This document shows, one piece after another, positions 1-7,183 of a stretch of DNA of 47,078 bases. The notes under the pieces are model-generated. The model did no database searches, was not told the origin of the DNA, and saw only the letters and a list, made by a program, of their open reading frames with translations. The stretch is from an uncultured Coriobacteriales bacterium (lineage in GTDB: Bacteria; Actinomycetota; Coriobacteriia; Coriobacteriales; QAMH01), in the NCBI GenBank assembly GCA_934646835.1, contig CAKUES010000015.1, positions 1 through 47,078 of the forward strand, in the 5' to 3' direction. Numbering within the stretch: position 1 is the stretch's first letter; every line of letters starts with the position of its first letter. Position numbers and translations under genes: made by a program.

Positions 1-2
1 AT

Positions 3-2474
3 CGTGGGAAGAAGGGCGACGGGAAGGAGTCCGCAGCCGCGCAGGTGCCCGGCGCGGAGGATGCCAACCGCGGAATGCAGAAGGGCTACGTGTTCGTTGC
101 GATCGTGTACTTGCTCGGCTTGTGCATGGGCGCGCTCGACATGGGCATCGTCAACCCGGCCCGTACCGTTATCCAGAACACGCTGGGCGTCGACGACGCA
201 CTCGGCGTGTGGGTCATTACAATCTACTCGCTGGCCTACGCGGTCTCGATCCCCATCATGGGCAAGCTGGCAGACCGCCATGGCCGCAAGAACATCTACC
301 TGGTCTGCATCGCCTTGTTCGGCATCGGATCGGCGCTTTGCGGCTTGGCGCAGGCGGTGGGCAGCTTCGAGATGCTCATCGGCGCCCGTGTCATCCAGGC
401 CTTTGGCGGCGGTGGCATCATGCCCGTTGCCACGGCTGAGTTTGGCACGGCGTTTCCCGAGGAAAAGCGCGGCATGGCGCTCGGCATCACCGGCATGGTC
501 TACGGCCTGGCCTCCATCCTCGGCCCGACGATCGGCAGTGCGCTCCTCGATGTCTTTGGTTTTGACCAATGGCAGTACATCTTCTATGTGAACATCCCGG
601 TCTGCATCTTCGTCCTGGTTTTTGGCGTGGTCAAGCTCCCCAAGATCGAGCGCGAGCAGACCAAGCCCATCGACGGCTTGGGCATCATGATCCTGACGCT
701 CATGACCTTGAGCCTCATGTACGGCCTGAAGAACATCGACTTCTTCGATTTCGCCGCCTCGTTTACGAGCCTCGACGTCTGGCCCTATATCGTCGGCTTC
801 TTCGTCCTGCTGCCGCTCTTCATCGTGCGCGAGCGCAAGACAGCGGACCCGATCCTCAACCTGAGCTACTTCAAGAACCTCAACATCGTCATCGCCATGG
901 TGTGCGCGGTCATCGCCGGCATCTCCATGATGGGCACCATCTTCTTCCCACAGTTCTGCGAGAACGCCATGACTATGAGGTCCGGCTCCGGCGGCTACTT
1001 CATCGCCTTGCTCGGCGTCGGTAGCGGCGTTGGCGCGATGATGTCCGGCAAGCTCATCGACAAGCACGGCGTGCGCCCTGTCTTGGGCGCGGGCTTCTTG
1101 GGCGTTGCCGTGGGTTCGCTCTTCATGGCCTTTGTCGCCTGCAAGTACCCCAACCTGCTCACGGTGTGCGCGACCATGATCATCACCGGTCTTGGCCTGG
1201 GCTTCACCATGGGCACCCCGCTCAACTACATGATGCTCGAGAACACCGACGAGTCCGAGTCCAACTCCGCGCTGGCGGCGCTGTCGCTGGTACGCTCGAT
1301 CGGCACGGCGGTCGCCCCTGCAATCATGGTCGCCTTCGTCGCCCACGCCGGCACCCTCATGCAGGACAACATCATGGACACCCTGCCCAAGCAGGTGAGC
1401 GTCTCCGCGCTTCCCTATGCGCAAGAGATCGACGACGAGCTCGACGAGCTGCGCTCCACCAAGGAGGGCAAGAAGATGCTCAAGGGCGTCGACATCCCTA
1501 AGCTCATGGATTACCAGACCATCGACATCAACATGGATGCCGATGACAGCGAGTACGACTTCGAGATTACCGACGAGGACCTGGACAAGGTCCAGAATTC
1601 CGACGTCACCACCATCGTCGATGCGTGCAAGGACATGTCCGTCAGCATGTTTGGCCAGATCAGGCCGCAGCTGCAGACCGATATCCAGGATGGCATGGAC
1701 AAGGGCATCAAGAAGATGGAGAAGGGCGCCAAGAAGATGGACAAGGGCGTCAAGAAGCTTGGCAGCGCGATCGACGACATGAGCGACGGCGTCTCCGGAA
1801 TCGAGAAGGGCATCGCCGGCCTCGAGAAGGCCGTTGCCGGCCAGGACCAGGGCATCGCCCAGATGGAGAAGGCCCTTGCAGGCATGGAGGCCGCCAAGAA
1901 GAAGCAGGGCGCCGCGATGGCGGGCGGTGCCGGCAGCAAGCCCGGCAATGCCTCCGGTATGCCGAGCGGCATGCCCGCCGGTGCAGGCAGCGCCTCCAGC
2001 GGTCACCCCTCGTCCATGCCCTCCGGAATGGGCAGCAGCAGCGGCAAGTCTTTGGACGAGCAGATCAAGGACATGAGGTCCCAGATCAGCACGCTCAAGA
2101 GCAAGCGCGCCCAGACGCAGACCAAGCTCGACAACATGAAGTCCCAGCGCGAGGAGATGCTGAGCGGTCGCACGGAGATGCGCGACAACCTCAAGGACCT
2201 CAAGGGTCAGCGTGCCGATCTCGAGAAGACGGTGACGATGCTCACTGCCGCGCGCGACGGCGTTCCCGCCTTGCTCGACGAGGCTCAGAACAACTACCTC
2301 GTCGCCATCGACGAGAACTCCTCGAAGATCCAAGACGTCTACCGCAACACCCTCAACGGCGGCTTCAAGGGAATGGCGATCTTCGTCACGGTGTGCGCTT
2401 TGATCGGCGCGCTCGCCCTCATCCCGTACCGCGAGAAGACCCTCAAGAAGAAGGCAGCCAAGAAGGCGGAGTAG
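3..2474 (+). CDS. MFS multidrug-type transporter (DHA2, 14 TM) with large coiled-coil loop; 5' end probably outside window
   Basis: Proton-coupled drug or metabolite exporter of the DHA2 branch of the major facilitator superfamily. The first transmembrane segment starts just after an MQKGYVF stretch. The typical loop motif GKLADRHGRKN follows segment 2, and about 13 hydrophobic segments run to about residue 435 (counted from the GTG at 45). A hydrophilic region of about 340 residues comes next. It is rich in repeated KGIKKMEKGAKKMDKG-type heptads, has a Gly/Ser/Met/Pro hinge, and then a second coiled coil. A last hydrophobic segment and a Lys-rich tail end the protein. The insertion lies in the loop before TM14, which is extracytoplasmic in this family. 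The reading frame is open to the left edge, so the true start may be upstream; GTG 45 and ATG 75 are internal candidates. The family call is firm; the substrate is unknown. Confidence 0.85.
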   Translation, partial: RGKKGDGKESAAAQVPGAEDANRGMQKGYVFVAIVYLLGLCMGALDMGIVNPARTVIQNTLGVDDALGVWVITIYSLAYAVSIPIMGKLADRHGRKNIYLVCIALFGIGSALCGLAQAVGSFEMLIGARVIQAFGGGGIMPVATAEFGTAFPEEKRGMALGITGMVYGLASILGPTIGSALLDVFGFDQWQYIFYVNIPVCIFVLVFGVVKLPKIEREQTKPIDGLGIMILTLMTLSLMYGLKNIDFFDFAASFTSLDVWPYIVGFFVLLPLFIVRERKTADPILNLSYFKNLNIVIAMVCAVIAGISMMGTIFFPQFCENAMTMRSGSGGYFIALLGVGSGVGAMMSGKLIDKHGVRPVLGAGFLGVAVGSLFMAFVACKYPNLLTVCATMIITGLGLGFTMGTPLNYMMLENTDESESNSALAALSLVRSIGTAVAPAIMVAFVAHAGTLMQDNIMDTLPKQVSVSALPYAQEIDDELDELRSTKEGKKMLKGVDIPKLMDYQTIDINMDADDSEYDFEITDEDLDKVQNSDVTTIVDACKDMSVSMFGQIRPQLQTDIQDGMDKGIKKMEKGAKKMDKGVKKLGSAIDDMSDGVSGIEKGIAGLEKAVAGQDQGIAQMEKALAGMEAAKKKQGAAMAGGAGSKPGNASGMPSGMPAGAGSASSGHPSSMPSGMGSSSGKSLDEQIKDMRSQISTLKSKRAQTQTKLDNMKSQREEMLSGRTEMRDNLKDLKGQRADLEKTVTMLTAARDGVPALLDEAQNNYLVAIDENSSKIQDVYRNTLNGGFKGMAIFVTVCALIGALALIPYREKTLKKKAAKKAE

Positions 2475-2506
2475 CAAGACGCTGCATCCGGCTGGCTAGC
2501 ACCGAT

Positions 2507-2543
2507 AAGACGCGGTCACCCCCTTTGGTGGCCGCGTCTTTTT
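2507..2543. terminator. Rho-independent terminator between MFS gene and lysR
   Basis: AAGACGCGGTCACC pairs with GGTGGCCGCGTCTT (one mismatch) around a short CCCTTT loop and is followed by T5. It ends the MFS transcript and overlaps the 3' end of the convergent lysR gene. Confidence 0.8.
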
Positions 2544-3424
2544 GCGCTGGGGCTTTGCGCCCTCCTCGGCAGGAACTCGAGGAAGCGCTGGAGTGCGAGC
2601 GAGGACGCGCCCTTGCTGCGATAGGCGAGGACGATGTCGCGGAACACTGGCTCGGCGAGGGGCTTGGTGACGACGTCGTAGGGGCAGCGGCGCAAGATCA
2701 TCTCCGTGAGGATGCTCACGCCCAGGCCCTTCTCCACCATCGCCATGATGGCGTAGTCGTCCCAGGCCTTGAAGGCAACCTGCGGTTTGAGGCCGTGGCC
2801 CTCGAAGACGTTTTCGACCTCGGCGCCGTTGCCCTTCGCCATGATCATGAACGGCTCGTGCGTAAGCTCGGCAAGCGATACGGTGGTCTTGCTCGCCAGC
2901 CTGTGCTGCGGGGGCAGCACGGCCATCATCTGGTTGTGCTCGAGGAATACCGTGTTGAGCGAGGGGTGCACCGGCAGGGGGAGGAACCCGCAATCGGCCT
3001 CACCATCGAGGATCCATTGCTCGATGTCCGTGTAGTCGCCCTGCATGATCTCGAAGGTGACGTTGGGGTAGGCCTCGTGGAAGTCGCGGATGATGTTGGG
3101 GAGCCACTGCGTCGCGCCGCTCGAGAAGGTTGCGATGCGCACGACGCCGGAGTGCAGGCCCTGTAGCTCGTCGACGGCGACGGCGAGGTTGTCGAACTCC
3201 TCGCACAGATTGCGCACGAAGGGCAGGATGCGCGCGCCGTCGGGGGTGAGGCTCACGCCGCCCTTGTGCCGCTCGAGGAGGGAAACCTGCCAGTCGGCCT
3301 CGAGGTCGGCGACCATGCGGCTCACGCCGCTTTGCGAATAATTGAGCTTCTCGGCTGCCTTGGTGAACGAACCCTGCTCGACTGTCTGCGCAAATGCCAT
3401 GTATTTGAGGATGTTCGGGTCCAT
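2516..3424 (-). CDS. LysR-family transcriptional regulator
   Basis: DNA-binding regulator of 302 residues, the normal LysR length. The N-terminal winged helix-turn-helix (about residues 5-60) contains the family pattern AFAQTVEQGSFTKAAEKLNYSQ followed by SGVSRMVADLE. A periplasmic-binding-protein-like effector domain fills the rest. I chose the ATG at 3424 because AAGGA lies nine bases upstream and the HTH begins at once; the longer open frame up to 3583 would run into the divergent putP leader. The gene is divergent from the proline symporter gene, and LysR proteins commonly control the divergent neighbour, so it may regulate putP. The effector is unknown. Confidence 0.88.
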   Translation of the reverse strand: MDPNILKYMAFAQTVEQGSFTKAAEKLNYSQSGVSRMVADLEADWQVSLLERHKGGVSLTPDGARILPFVRNLCEEFDNLAVAVDELQGLHSGVVRIATFSSGATQWLPNIIRDFHEAYPNVTFEIMQGDYTDIEQWILDGEADCGFLPLPVHPSLNTVFLEHNQMMAVLPPQHRLASKTTVSLAELTHEPFMIMAKGNGAEVENVFEGHGLKPQVAFKAWDDYAIMAMVEKGLGVSILTEMILRRCPYDVVTKPLAEPVFRDIVLAYRSKGASSLALQRFLEFLPRRAQSPSAKRRGHQRG

Positions 3425-3526
3425 TATGAGGATTCCTTCTACGTGTGATGAGAAATATTCAGTAATCGCATGATACATCCTGTGGTTGAATAGTCCCCAC
3501 GCAAAAGCAGGTGAATAATCGCCAAC

Positions 3527-3545
3527 AGCGGCCGGATGGGCCGCT
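3527..3545 (+). promoter_or_regulatory. Hairpin in the putP leader
   Basis: AGCGGCC and GGCCGCT form a perfect 7-bp stem around a 5-base loop. A short T-containing run (TTAATCTTT) follows and the putP ribosome-binding site GAGGGGAG starts directly after. It could be an attenuator or simply a stable leader hairpin. Confidence 0.4.
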
Positions 3546-3570
3546 TTAATCTTTGAGGGGAGATGATTGC

Positions 3571-5034
3571 ATGGATCGCTCAACAGTCGAGCTGATCGTC
3601 TTCATCGTCTACCTGGCATGCATGCTGGGTATCGGCGTCTTCTTCTTTGTCAGGGGAAAGCGCGTCGGCGGTGACAAGGAGTACTTCCTGGGTGGCCGCG
3701 CCATGGGTCCGTTCGTCACGGCGCTCTCCGCCGGTACCGCGGACATGTCCGCATGGGTTCTCATGGGTCTGCCGACCTCCATCTACGCTTTGGGCATGGG
3801 CCAGGTTTGGATCCCCGTCGGCTTGGCGCTCGGATACTCGCTTAGCTGGATCTTCGAGGCGCCGCGCCTGCGCAAGTTCTCCATCGTCGCCAACGACTCC
3901 ATCACTATCCCGCAGTTCCTCACGAACCGCTTCTTGAGTAAGTCCAAGGCACTGCAGGTCATCTGCGCGATCATCTTCCTGGTCGCCTACACCATCTACG
4001 CCGCATCTAGCATCAAGGCCTGCGGCACGCTCTTCAACACAGTCGCCGGCATCGACCAGAACATCGCCATGTACGTGGCTGCGCTCATCACCATCGGCTA
4101 CGTCTTCCTTGGCGGCTTCAAGGCTGCTTGCTGGACCGACTTCTTCCAGGGCCTGCTGATGCTTGCCGCTATGATGCTCGCCCCGATTTTTGCCGCCTCC
4201 ATGCTCGGCAGTATGGACGTCGCCCCCATGCCGGACGGCTACTACAACGTCCTGACCTCGCCGCAGGACATCATCTCCGGCTTGGCTTGGGGCCTGGGCT
4301 ACTTTGGCATGCCGCACATCATCGTGCGCTACATGTCCCTGCGCTCCCAGCATGAGATGAAGAAGTCCGCCACCGTCGCGATCTTCTGGACGGTCCTCAT
4401 CGTCTTCTTCGCCGCCCTCATCGGCATCATCGGCCGCCAGTTCCTGGGCTACGACCCCGTCACCGAGGAGAACTCGCTCGTCTTCATCCTCATGGTCCGC
4501 GCGATCTTCCCGGCCGTCATTTCCGGTATCTTGCTCGCCGCCATCCTCGCGGCCTCGATGTCCACGGCAAGCGCCCAGATGCTCGCCGCTGCCTCCTCCC
4601 TGGCAGCCGACGTTTACAAGCCCTTCGTCCGCAAGGGCGAGGTCACGGAGCGCGAGATGTTCTGGATGAGCCGCTGCGCTGTCATCCTCATCTCCATCGT
4701 CGCCGTGCTCATCGCCGCCAACCCCGGCGCCGGCAGCATCATGAGCCTCGTCTCCAACGCCTGGGCGATCTTTGGCTCCGCGTTTGGCCCCGCCATCATG
4801 CTCAGCCTCTTCTGGAAGCGCTTCAACTTCACGGGTGCCATCGCCGGCATCGTCGTCGGCGGCGTGGTCGACGTCGTCTGGCTCGCGCTGTTCACCTCCG
4901 TGACCGGCATCTACGAGCTGCTCCCGGGCTTCGTCCTGGGCCTCATCGCAGCGGTCGTCGCAACACTTGCCACCAAGGCTCCCAGCAAGGATGTCGAGGA
5001 CCTTTTCGAGAGGGCTCTCGAGTACGAGGACTAA
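3571..5034 (+). CDS. putP: Sodium/proline symporter
   Basis: Membrane symporter of the SSS family importing proline with Na+. It has 487 residues and about 13 hydrophobic segments. The region around residues 53-66 reads SAGTADMSAWVLMGLP and carries the Asp and Ser (Asp58, Ser60) that match the Na+-binding Asp55 and Ser57 of the E. coli protein. The pattern GQVWIPVGLALG and a C-terminal acidic tail also fit. The start at 3571 is supported by GGGGAG eight bases upstream; a TTG at 3553 in the same frame lies inside that signal and is unlikely. It is monocistronic, with a terminator directly downstream. The close match in the second helix makes proline the best substrate guess, though other SSS substrates cannot be excluded. 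Confidence 0.9.
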   Translation: MDRSTVELIVFIVYLACMLGIGVFFFVRGKRVGGDKEYFLGGRAMGPFVTALSAGTADMSAWVLMGLPTSIYALGMGQVWIPVGLALGYSLSWIFEAPRLRKFSIVANDSITIPQFLTNRFLSKSKALQVICAIIFLVAYTIYAASSIKACGTLFNTVAGIDQNIAMYVAALITIGYVFLGGFKAACWTDFFQGLLMLAAMMLAPIFAASMLGSMDVAPMPDGYYNVLTSPQDIISGLAWGLGYFGMPHIIVRYMSLRSQHEMKKSATVAIFWTVLIVFFAALIGIIGRQFLGYDPVTEENSLVFILMVRAIFPAVISGILLAAILAASMSTASAQMLAAASSLAADVYKPFVRKGEVTEREMFWMSRCAVILISIVAVLIAANPGAGSIMSLVSNAWAIFGSAFGPAIMLSLFWKRFNFTGAIAGIVVGGVVDVVWLALFTSVTGIYELLPGFVLGLIAAVVATLATKAPSKDVEDLFERALEYED

Positions 5035-5063
5035 TCGCAAGCTCCACAAGCTAGGCTTCTCCA

Positions 5064-5102
5064 AAGGGCCGCACGCCAGCAGGTGTGCGGCCTTCCTGTT
5101 TT
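5064..5102 (+). terminator. Rho-independent terminator of putP
   Basis: GGCCGCAC pairs with GTGCGGCC, flanked by AAG and CTT, and is followed by the T-rich run TTCCTGTTTT. Confidence 0.8.
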
Positions 5103-5184
5103 ATGTGAGGCGTGACTGGCGGGGGAGTGTGCGCTGCGTCCTATAATCGCGGTGAAGCATTGCGTTGCTGAAGAGGAGGAAACC

Positions 5185-5427
5185 ATGGCTGACGCAAAAC
5201 CGATTCTGTATTACTGGGGCCCGTGCCCCACGTGCTCGCTTACAGTGGATTTTGCCGAACAACACGGCATCGAGCTCGACAAGCGCGACGTCGAGCAACA
5301 GACGCCCTACGACGAGCTGTGCGCCCTTGGTGGCGATGCCAACAAGATCCCGTATCTCTACGACGGCGGTGAGCTCGTCAACGGCGTCGAGGCCATCGAG
5401 CGCTTCCTGACGGAGAAGTACCTGTAG
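5185..5427 (+). CDS. Small glutaredoxin/GST-N-like thioredoxin-fold protein
   Basis: An 80-residue protein with the pattern of a single thioredoxin-fold domain. It has an early beta strand (ILYYWG), a redox-type CPTC motif (Cys14, Cys17), a following helix, and a strand with the probable cis-proline in KIPYLYDGG. An end helix (GVEAIERFL) resembles glutaredoxin and the N-terminal domain of glutathione transferase. ATG 5185 is preceded by GAGGAGGAAACC; an upstream in-frame ATG at 5152 lacks such a signal. It is probably a cytosolic thiol-disulfide oxidoreductase. The partner is unknown and the gene appears to stand alone. Confidence 0.8.
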   Translation: MADAKPILYYWGPCPTCSLTVDFAEQHGIELDKRDVEQQTPYDELCALGGDANKIPYLYDGGELVNGVEAIERFLTEKYL

Positions 5428-5439
5428 CTGGGATGCCGT

Positions 5440-5535
5440 GTCCCAAAAGGGTCCTGGTCTTTTGTGGGACAAGGGAGGATCACGAGTGGCTCGCGACTCC
5501 TTCTGTCCCACAAAAGACCAGGACCCTTTTGGGAC
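5440..5535. repeat. Long nested inverted repeat (31-bp perfect arms)
   Basis: Arms 5440-5470 and 5505-5535 are perfect reverse complements. Each arm also begins with GTCCC and ends with GGGAC, so it can fold on itself. The 34-base loop is weakly self-complementary. It lies 18 bp from phased repeat copy A. Confidence 0.9.
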
Positions 5536-5553
5536 GCGTGCCCATCAACTGTG

Positions 5554-5664
5554 TAAGTGCGGTTGATTTTGTCCGCGCAAACGCAAAAAGCACCGCACTT
5601 ATCCGCAAATAAGGCGCAATCGACCGCACTTAGCCGATTGCCCGACCCTAATCGACCGCACTTA
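5554..5664 (-). repeat. 111-bp phased TAAGTGCGGT element, copy A
   Basis: Read on the minus strand, TAAGTGCGGT occurs directly at 5664-5655, 5632-5623 and 5601-5592 and inverted at 5554-5563. Offsets between copy starts are 32, 31 and 38 bases, identical to the other three copies in this window. The 10-mer is usually followed by a TTGATTT, CGATT or CCTTTT tail. Confidence 0.93.
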
Positions 5665-5705
5665 TCCGTGCGCGCCCATTCTCGCCCCGGGCCCGCCCCA
5701 TGCCA

Positions 5706-5752
5706 AAACGGATAGGGCCGGCAGACTTGCTGTCTGCCGGCCCTATCCGTTT
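5706..5752. terminator. Strong 21-bp hairpin downstream of NlpC/P60 gene
   Basis: AAACGGATAGGGCCGGCAGAC (5706-5726) pairs perfectly with 5732-5752 around a 5-base loop. T-rich sequence lies on both sides. It sits just past the end of the minus-strand hydrolase gene and fits a bidirectional terminator. Confidence 0.8.
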
Positions 5753-5808
5753 ATGTTTGTGTTCAGTGCTGTGTTTGTTGCTGTGTTTGGTGTTGCAAGC
5801 ACGCCCTG

Positions 5809-6504
5809 TTACTTGACGGGGCGGGTTGCGCCAACAAAGTTGCTGCGGCTGGAGAGGCTGTCGATGCGGACGTACTCGCCAGTCTGCGGGGAGTGGATGA
5901 ACTTGCCGTTGCCGACGTAGATGCCGACGTGGGTGATGTTGCCGGTGCTGCCGCCAAAGAAGACGAGGTCGCCCTTCTTCATATCCTTGGTAGAGACGGA
6001 TTTGGTCTGGTTGTACTGCGCCTGTGCGTTGTGGGTCAGGGAGATGCCTGCCTTCGCATAGCAGTACATGGTGAAGCCGGAGCAGTCGAAGCCTGTGGGG
6101 GTGCTGCCACCGTAGACGTAGGGGGTGCCGATGAGGTTCTTGGCGACCTTGAGGGTCTTGTCGACCTTGGATGCCTTCTCGGCTTTTGCCTTGGCCTTTG
6201 CCTCGGCCTCGGCCTTGGCGGCCTGCTCGATGACATCGGAGGCGATGTCATCCATCTGAGCCATTGCCGTCTGTGCGACGGTCTTGTCGATGAGCGCGCT
6301 GACGCTCATGAATTTGAGGTTGCTGGAGACAGCGCCGCTCACGTTCTGTGCGGAGCTGCTGCTACCCAAGTTGTCAGCGAATGCCGCCGGGGCGATGGCC
6401 ATCGGGGTGACTCCCAAAGCCATGGTTGCTGCCAGTGCAAGTGCGCATGCCTTGCGGCTGGAGGGACGGACATTGCCAAAGATCTTGGTTCGCTTGTTAC
6501 TCAT
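5809..6504 (-). CDS. Secreted NlpC/P60 peptidoglycan endopeptidase
   Basis: Wall hydrolase cutting peptide stems of peptidoglycan; 231 residues. A signal peptide covers residues 1-43 (basic start, hydrophobic core from CALALAATMALGV, cleavage near AAFA). An alanine/lysine-rich coiled linker follows (about 95-115). The NlpC/P60 domain has the catalytic Cys141 in FDCSGF, His192 in THVGIYV and a third polar residue at His204 in FIHSP. ATG 6504 is preceded by AGGGAGAATT; the longer open frame to 6660 has no signal sequence at its start. The gene is divergent from purL across a long AT-rich gap. No other wall-binding domain is present. Confidence 0.9.
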   Translation of the reverse strand: MSNKRTKIFGNVRPSSRKACALALAATMALGVTPMAIAPAAFADNLGSSSSAQNVSGAVSSNLKFMSVSALIDKTVAQTAMAQMDDIASDVIEQAAKAEAEAKAKAKAEKASKVDKTLKVAKNLIGTPYVYGGSTPTGFDCSGFTMYCYAKAGISLTHNAQAQYNQTKSVSTKDMKKGDLVFFGGSTGNITHVGIYVGNGKFIHSPQTGEYVRIDSLSSRSNFVGATRPVK

Positions 6505-6730
6505 AATTCTCCCTAATACGGGGACAGGACAACTAACGACCCATGAGCTACCCGGAGTGTGTTTGAGCTTCGTTTGGGTGCTAGCTACTGCTGCGCATCT
6601 GCTGTGTTGAAAGTTCGGTTGCGCAACGGCGAGACAGAAGGTTACGGGGTTTGAGGGCAAAATCGCAGCTCAGGGGCGCTTCTTCACAACTTGTGTGGGA
6701 GCTCTCCACAAAATTCCCACGAACTTGACA

Positions 6731-6966
6731 AGCAGAAAATCTTGTGAACATCGAGTGAAATTTGGAAGATATTCCGCTGTAAACGCAGCTTAAGATACAA
6801 GATGTTGTGCCTCGAAATCCCCCTGGTTTTGGTGGCGAATGTCAAACGCTCGGGGATTTCCCCTTCATATTCTGTGCATAAGCCCCGATGAGGGTATGTT
6901 TTCTGCGCAAAATCGAAAGAATTCTTAAACTTTTTTCGCCCTATTTTGTGCAAAATAGGGCGAAAA
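6731..6966 (+). ncRNA. Candidate structured RNA ending in a perfect hairpin terminator
   Basis: This lies in the 679-base gap between the hydrolase gene and purL, which holds no convincing gene. A TTGACA sequence stands at 6726-6731. A long-range stem GAAATCCCC/GGGGATTTC follows around 6815-6865. The hairpin CGCCCTATTTT-gtgc-AAAATAGGGCG has a T6 run before it and A5 after it. The terminator has no gene directly upstream on the plus strand. Both the RNA boundaries and the strand are inference; a leader of purL that is attenuated is an alternative. Confidence 0.3.
6931..6966. terminator. Bidirectional hairpin terminator in purL upstream region
   Basis: A perfect 11-bp stem with a 4-base loop is flanked by T6 on the left and A5 on the right, so it would terminate transcription from either side. 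Confidence 0.7.
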
Positions 6967-7183
6967 AGATTCAAAAACTAATGCAAAGGCCCGATTGCGC
7001 AATGAAGGCGCTTTGAGATGTGTGCGCGTTTGTGAAGTTGTGGAGCCTGCCGCTCTCCCTTTAACGAATAGTGTGGAGACATTGGCACAACGGGCATCTG
7101 CCACGGTAGAATATTTGAATTCGATAAAACCGCTCTGAGCAGCGGACAAGCGATGCAGCCAAAACTACAGGAAGGCAGGCCTC

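Noticed and set aside
1625..3166. 513-codon plus-strand frame spanning the MFS end and lysR
   Set aside because: It crosses a terminator and two genes with clear family matches; the product is low complexity.
3580..5064. 494-codon open frame antisense to putP
   Set aside because: Acidic, low-complexity product with no recognisable family, on top of a clear symporter gene.
5554..5664. CRISPR-like array for the TAAGTGCGGT copies
   Set aside because: The repeat is only 10 bp, one copy is inverted, there are only four per array, and the spacing is fixed at 32/31/38; it does not fit CRISPR.
6505..6680. Cyclic-di-AMP (ydaO) riboswitch upstream of the NlpC/P60 gene
   Set aside because: Expected from the gene type, but the conserved core sequences could not be found on the minus strand.
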